64,000 nucleotides of DNA from an uncultured Pseudomonadales bacterium (GTDB lineage: Bacteria > Pseudomonadota > Gammaproteobacteria > Pseudomonadales > Azotimanducaceae). The DNA lies in NCBI GenBank assembly GCA_937775265.1, contig CALKBV010000004.1:142221-206220 (forward strand), read 5' to 3'. Shown here one piece after another: positions 59,793 through 64,000 of this stretch (within the stretch, counting starts at the first letter, position 1; each line of letters begins with the position of its first letter). Both the position numbers and the translations under genes were made by a program. The notes beneath the pieces were generated by a model, which was given only the letters and a program-made list of their open reading frames with translations, did not search any database and had not been told where the DNA came from.

Positions 59793-61130
59793 GTGACCAT
59801 TAATATCGTTAACCACACAGAAGACCCTGCTCGCATTGAAAATTTCTCAAAGGAGCGATTCGTCAGCAAACAATACATGGAGCAGGAATGGGATTCTGTG
59901 TGGAAAACTCAATGGCTGCTGGCTGGATTACAGAGTGATGTTGAAAACCCCGGAGACTATTTCATATTTGACCTGGGTCGTGAGCAAATTCTGGTGACCC
60001 AAACCTCAGAGAAAAAAGTCCAGGGGTTCTACAATGTTTGCCAGCATCGCGGCAACAGACTGGTCACCGAGGAACGCGGCCATGCTGTTAACTTTCGCTG
60101 CGCCTATCACGCATGGACTTATGACATTGATGGCAATCTGTCGATCGTCCCTTACAAGGAACGCTTCACTGATGGTGCACCTGGTAAAGAACGTGGTCTG
60201 AAAAAAGTGCACACAGAATGCTGGAACGGATTCGTCTTTGTATGCCTTGCCGATCAACCCATGCCTTTCAAGGAGTTTCTTGGCCCCCTCGACGACATCC
60301 TGTCACCCTATCGGTTCGACAAGATGACCCTGGTCCAGGACCAGACAGTGGACCTGGATTGCAATTGGAAAGCCGTCATTGATAACTTTAGTGAGCTGTA
60401 CCACGTTGACTTTCTTCATCCACAACACAAAAGTATGGTCGACTGCTGCAACGATACCGTCAGGCTATTCGAGTTTGGACATACTGGCGTAGAAGTACCT
60501 GGTGCAACCGTGAACCCCAGATTCCCTGTTCCGGAAATGCCAACGGCCATCCAGACAGTGCAGCTTCAATCCATCGGCCTGGATCCTGCCGACTTCAAGG
60601 GACGCGTTATGGATGTACGCAACGCAGTCCAAAAACAGAAACGCCAGGTAGGATTGGAGCGTGGAATGGACTACTCGGGACTGTCCGACGACCAGCTCTC
60701 TGACGTCTGGCAATATAATATTTTCCCGAATGTTGTTCTTTCTTTTACGCCCGAACACTGCTGGGTTCTCAGGCCACGACCGCATCCAACGGATCCCTCA
60801 AGGTGCGAATTTGACAAAATCAGCCTGGTTTTTTTCGCAGACCCGGCGCTTGCCAAATCAGGCGAAGCGATCATGTCTGCGGGGCGTCACGACCAGGGAC
60901 AATCGGCTTTTGCTCCTGAAGACTACAATCGGCCCGAACGTGATGTCTTCCACTATGATGCCGTTATATCCGGTGAGAAGTCGATGACGGATACAATCGA
61001 CCAGGATGTTGAATTACTCGGAGGGGTTCAAAGAGGTATGAGCTCGTCGGGTTTTGACACTGTTTTCCTGAACGAAGACGAGATGAGAGTCCAGCATTTT
61101 CACAACCGGATGAACCGGCTTATTCCATAA
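59793..61130 (+). CDS. Rieske aromatic-ring-hydroxylating oxygenase, alpha subunit
   Basis: A 445-residue terminal oxygenase. The Rieske [2Fe-2S] ligands are C83-Q-H85 and C103-A-Y-H106, and the mononuclear iron site lies in NFSELYHVDFLHPQH (H204 and H209). The C-terminal domain is of the ring-hydroxylating type. It would hydroxylate or demethylate an aromatic, quaternary-amine or sterol-like substrate with electrons from a reductase that is not in the window. The start is GTG 59793. No beta subunit is seen, so it is probably an alpha-only oxygenase. Confidence 0.87.
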   Translation: MTINIVNHTEDPARIENFSKERFVSKQYMEQEWDSVWKTQWLLAGLQSDVENPGDYFIFDLGREQILVTQTSEKKVQGFYNVCQHRGNRLVTEERGHAVNFRCAYHAWTYDIDGNLSIVPYKERFTDGAPGKERGLKKVHTECWNGFVFVCLADQPMPFKEFLGPLDDILSPYRFDKMTLVQDQTVDLDCNWKAVIDNFSELYHVDFLHPQHKSMVDCCNDTVRLFEFGHTGVEVPGATVNPRFPVPEMPTAIQTVQLQSIGLDPADFKGRVMDVRNAVQKQKRQVGLERGMDYSGLSDDQLSDVWQYNIFPNVVLSFTPEHCWVLRPRPHPTDPSRCEFDKISLVFFADPALAKSGEAIMSAGRHDQGQSAFAPEDYNRPERDVFHYDAVISGEKSMTDTIDQDVELLGGVQRGMSSSGFDTVFLNEDEMRVQHFHNRMNRLIP

Positions 61131-61143
61131 CTTGTTCGATAAC

Positions 61144-62167
61144 CTATTCGATAGCTTCTTCCGGGGCTTCTTTGGCTTCCAGCAGCCGATCGGGTGTCAA
61201 TATGTCGGCTATCCAGTGAGTACCAGGATGGCTCTCGAAAATAATTCGCAGGGTCATCGTTAACGGAACTGCCAGCAGCATACCAACCGGACCCAAAACC
61301 CATCCCCATAAAATCAGCGACACAAAAATCCACACAAACCGCAGCCCCAGTTGCTGACCCATGATCCGCGGCTCCAGCCCATTGCTGATACCCACGTTAA
61401 TCACACCATACCCGACCATCAACAGCAGTGTCGCCATATAGCCGTCAAACAACAGTGTCAGTATCACCGCGGGTATCGCCGCCAGTACGGACCCAATGTT
61501 CGGCACGAAGTTCAACAGAAATGCCAGAAACCCCCAAAGCAGCGGGTACTGCACTTCCAGAATCATCAACCAGATCGCAATCATCCCGCCAGTCAACAGA
61601 CTGGTAAAAAACTTGATGGCGAAATAACGCTGGACTGTTCGAACCACCTGCCCAAAAGTGTTATTGCCGTCGTTAAGTGACCTTGGCACATCTACGAGGA
61701 TAAAAATCACGAGCAGCATGATCAGGAAGTATCGGGACAGAGATCCCGCCGAGCGCAGCCAGCACGACCTGCACGTAACCCAGTGCCGCCGCCGGATCAA
61801 ATATGGCTCGCAGACTGTCTGAATCGTAACCATAGTCCTGTATCCAGGCAGAAGACTGCTCAAACAGCAGGTCAGCCCTTTCCTGATAGACAGGTAACTG
61901 AAGGGTAAACTGCACATACGACCCGGTGATCACCAGCGGCACAAGCGAGGACAGACCGAGAAGTCCAATCAACACAACCAGTATGGCCACCCATTTGGGG
62001 CTTCCCCGTTCGATCATCCAGTACATCGGTTCTGTACAAACAATCGCAATGAACAGCGCGAGCAGGCCCGGTACCAGCAATCCAGACGCGGCTTTCATAC
62101 CGCCCATCACTAGAACAATGGCAGCCAGCGCGAAAATAACTCTTTCTGGTCGGGACAATTCACTCAA
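61144..62167 (-). CDS. AI-2E family permease (frameshifted)
   Basis: The first frame (62167 to 61673) has the N-terminal helices of the AI-2E/PerM family (GLLVPGLLALFIAIV, then VAILVVLIGLLGLSSLVPLVI) and reads to ALGGIS before going out of frame. The next frame carries RYFLIMLLVIFILVDVP, PLLWGFLAFLLNFVPNIGSV and GPVGMLLAVPLTMTLR to 61144. Removing one base near 61735-61745 joins them into about 340 residues with eight helices, normal for the family. The family includes transporters and the Na+/H+-antiporter-like proteins; specificity is unknown. The start appears to be a TTG at 62167. Confidence 0.72.
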
Positions 62168-62332
62168 AACCGGGAACTCTAAAGAAACGGTGACAACGAG
62201 GACTAATTATCGCAAGGATATCATGCGAATAGTAATCTAATAACCAGGTGACCATCCAGAACGCCAGGGTTCGATCGATGCGTTAACAGTTACCCCGGTC
62301 GACGACAATCGTCTTACCTACGTCCGGCCCGG

Positions 62333-63322
62333 TCAGCCAACCGCCTGCTCCAGGAATTGTTCTATGCTGGCGCCCTCATCCAGCAACGCACAAACCGCAC
62401 CTACAAACGGCGCGTCAATCCCCTTACTGGCAAACAGGTTCTTAAACATCCTGGCCGCTCTGACGCCCTCGCTGACCATTACCATCTCGCTCTCTGCCTG
62501 CTTCAGCGTCTGCCCCAGGCCCAATCTTTCACCCATTCCGCGATTTCTGCCGTGGGCAGATGTGGCGGTGACGAACAGGTCCCCAATGCCGGCCGCTGAT
62601 AACGCAGTTTCCGGATCAGCACCCATTAGAGGCAACACCCGAACTGCCTCACGATAGCCGGATGTAAATAATGCAGCTTTCAGATTGTCACCGCCCCTTC
62701 CATCATTCTTTAACCCATCCACAACACCACACGCCAGGGCAATCACATTCTTGAAGGCACCCCAGTATTCGGAGCCCAATGAGTCAGTTGCCGCCGAGAG
62801 CTTTAACGTTTTTGTCGTGAGGATTGCTGCAAGTTCAGCGGCGAGTGTCACGTCATCACTGGTAACAAGCGCTGTCGTATAGACGCCGCGGGCGAGTTCA
62901 GGCGCAATCGTTGGTCCCATCATGACGCAAAGCCGGCAGGTTAGTTTTGCGGCTTCAAGTTTCTCGCTGATCACTTCAGAAATCATCTGGTCACCCGGGG
63001 CAAGCCCTTTGGCGAGATCCAGAAGAATCTGGTCATTTCGAAGGTGTGGCAACAAATCATCAACGACACTCAGTACCACGTGAGAAGGCAGAGCCAGCAC
63101 AACAATCTCTGCATCTGCCACAGATTGCGCAATATCCATCGACACCTTCAGCCCTTCAAGCGAAACATCATCAAGGTACTTCTCATTAATACCGGTCGCC
63201 TGGATGCTGTCATAGACTTCCTGTTCAACGGTCCAACCACTGACGTTCAGGCCTTCCGCCAGCCAGTTGCAGGCGAGTGCCGTACCAAAGTTCCCCAAAC
63301 CCATCACCGCCACGTTTTTCAT
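62333..63322 (-). CDS. gpsA: Glycerol-3-phosphate dehydrogenase [NAD(P)+]
   Basis: A 329-residue enzyme making sn-glycerol 3-phosphate from dihydroxyacetone phosphate for phospholipid synthesis. Motifs are the Rossmann MGLGNFGTALA, GPTIAPELARG, and the catalytic Lys in AFKNVIALACGVVDGL with the AALFTSG and GDLFVTATSAHGRNRG segments of the C-domain. AGGAG lies before the ATG. It follows the lipase gene by 14 bases on the same strand, so both are probably in one operon. Confidence 0.93.
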   Translation of the reverse strand: MKNVAVMGLGNFGTALACNWLAEGLNVSGWTVEQEVYDSIQATGINEKYLDDVSLEGLKVSMDIAQSVADAEIVVLALPSHVVLSVVDDLLPHLRNDQILLDLAKGLAPGDQMISEVISEKLEAAKLTCRLCVMMGPTIAPELARGVYTTALVTSDDVTLAAELAAILTTKTLKLSAATDSLGSEYWGAFKNVIALACGVVDGLKNDGRGGDNLKAALFTSGYREAVRVLPLMGADPETALSAAGIGDLFVTATSAHGRNRGMGERLGLGQTLKQAESEMVMVSEGVRAARMFKNLFASKGIDAPFVGAVCALLDEGASIEQFLEQAVG

Positions 63323-63336
63323 ATCAGTCTCCTATC

Positions 63337-64000
63337 TCACAGCTGTTGTTCGAGCCATCGGACCAGTTGGGTAACAACCTCGTCCTTATTTGTTTCATTG
63401 AACATCTCATGCCGCCCGCCTGGATATAGCTTGTAACTGAGCTGGGTGAGGCCACGATTTCTATAGGCGTCAACCAACCTGTCAAGGTCGGCCTGCTCGC
63501 CATGCACCGGGTCCTCAGATCCGGAAAAAATATAGATCGGCAGATCCTGGGGGATTCTTAGAAGACTGAGCTTATCCTGCGATATCGCAGAACCCTCGTA
63601 CATCTCTATTAACGAACCTGGGGACAATACAAAACCACACTGTTCATCTGCTATGTAAATGGCTACCTCTTCCTGGTCACGAGAAAGCCATTCATAGCCC
63701 GTCGCACCTGGACCATCAAAGGCCATGTTGGACTTCCCAAAAATAGCATTCTGCATGAGTTCGCTCGTACCATCCGGACCATGCCTCCAGCGCTCAAACT
63801 TCATCATCATGTGGCCAATAAACGCCAGCTTACTTTCCCTGAAGCCTGGAGATCCTGATAACACCAGCGCATCGATCGAACAACCGTAGCGTGTGACGTA
63901 ATGCTGGGACAGCATGGAACCCATACTGTGGCCCAGAAGAATGAGCTTCAGACCATCATGTTTACCTCTGGCGAACTGACCCAGCTCATACATATCAGCC
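63337..64000 (-). CDS. Alpha/beta hydrolase, monoacylglycerol-lipase-like (5' truncated by window)
   Basis: The frame is open to the window edge at 64000; the ATG at 63993 is internal. The visible 221 residues include the nucleophile elbow G-H-S-M-G-S, the segment VLSGSPGF and the acid region FSGSEDPVHG. The C-terminal His is in GGRHEMFNE. This is the serine-aquaporin-like/hydrolase_4 family of monoglyceride lipases and lysophospholipases. It cleaves an acyl ester of glycerol or a similar lipid. It is upstream of gpsA in the same transcription direction. Confidence 0.85.
   Translation of the reverse strand, partial: ADMYELGQFARGKHDGLKLILLGHSMGSMLSQHYVTRYGCSIDALVLSGSPGFRESKLAFIGHMMMKFERWRHGPDGTSELMQNAIFGKSNMAFDGPGATGYEWLSRDQEEVAIYIADEQCGFVLSPGSLIEMYEGSAISQDKLSLLRIPQDLPIYIFSGSEDPVHGEQADLDRLVDAYRNRGLTQLSYKLYPGGRHEMFNETNKDEVVTQLVRWLEQQL

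Noticed and set aside
62260..62330. GGTTCGATC-like stretch resembling a tRNA T-arm
   Set aside because: No acceptor stem or anticodon arm can be formed around it.

Overview
The window looks like chromosomal DNA of an aerobic, heterotrophic Gammaproteobacterium, probably marine and uncultivated. This rests on the housekeeping genes present (rhlE-type helicase, gpsA, hpt) and on a dense load of oxidative catabolic genes: two flavin monooxygenases, two GMC oxidoreductases, a P450, a Rieske oxygenase, two acyl-CoA dehydrogenases, a haloalkane dehalogenase, sulfatases and GH2 glycosidases. The taxon is inferred from gene content only. I saw no rRNA, tRNA, CRISPR array, transposase or phage gene.

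Layout. 1-8000: the 3' end of a phosphotransferase, then a minus-strand run: sulfatase, Tat-exported dienelactone hydrolase, lipoprotein dipeptidase, VOC protein, a second (frameshifted) dienelactone hydrolase, a SnoaL-like protein and a (frameshifted) two-RCK K+ channel. 8260-11200: Anbu proteasome-like peptidase plus transglutaminase, then a zinc-free MDR reductase. 11275-17500: two sulfatases, a haloalkane dehalogenase and a twice-frameshifted GST. 17500-26530: kinase, LacZ, small lipoproteins, MFS exporter, a second GH2 enzyme and a decayed exported-peptide gene with three in-frame stops. 26537-34903: DUF2723 membrane protein, Baeyer-Villiger-type monooxygenase, kinase, GMC oxidoreductase and MFS permease. 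34900-43880: small protein, methyltransferase, RhlE, 3-methyladenine glycosylase, second Baeyer-Villiger-type enzyme, fatty acid hydroxylase, acyl-CoA dehydrogenase, and a two-gene unit of a Nif11-like 59-residue peptide and an unknown 203-residue protein. 43900-57100: PQQ/cytochrome dehydrogenase, DAO-type oxidase with MFS permease, LLM oxidoreductase, cyclase-P450 pair, GMC oxidoreductase, D-2-hydroxyacid dehydrogenase, DoxX, acyl-CoA dehydrogenase. 57190-64000: broken MFS gene, hpt, frameshifted FecR-like lipoprotein, Rieske oxygenase, frameshifted AI-2E permease, gpsA and a truncated lipase.

Taken together the genes suit uptake and oxidation of lipophilic or sterol/terpenoid-like compounds (monooxygenation, ester or lactone hydrolysis, acyl-CoA oxidation), plus removal of sulfate and galactose-type sugars from glycans. 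They lie in many short units on both strands, not in one long operon.

Two sequence-level features stand out. At least seven genes need one or more single-base corrections to read through; an eighth small one may too. Separately, three neighbouring genes (31956-35870) have ATC exactly where a start codon is expected. Both could be biology or sequence error; this should be settled before biological conclusions are drawn.
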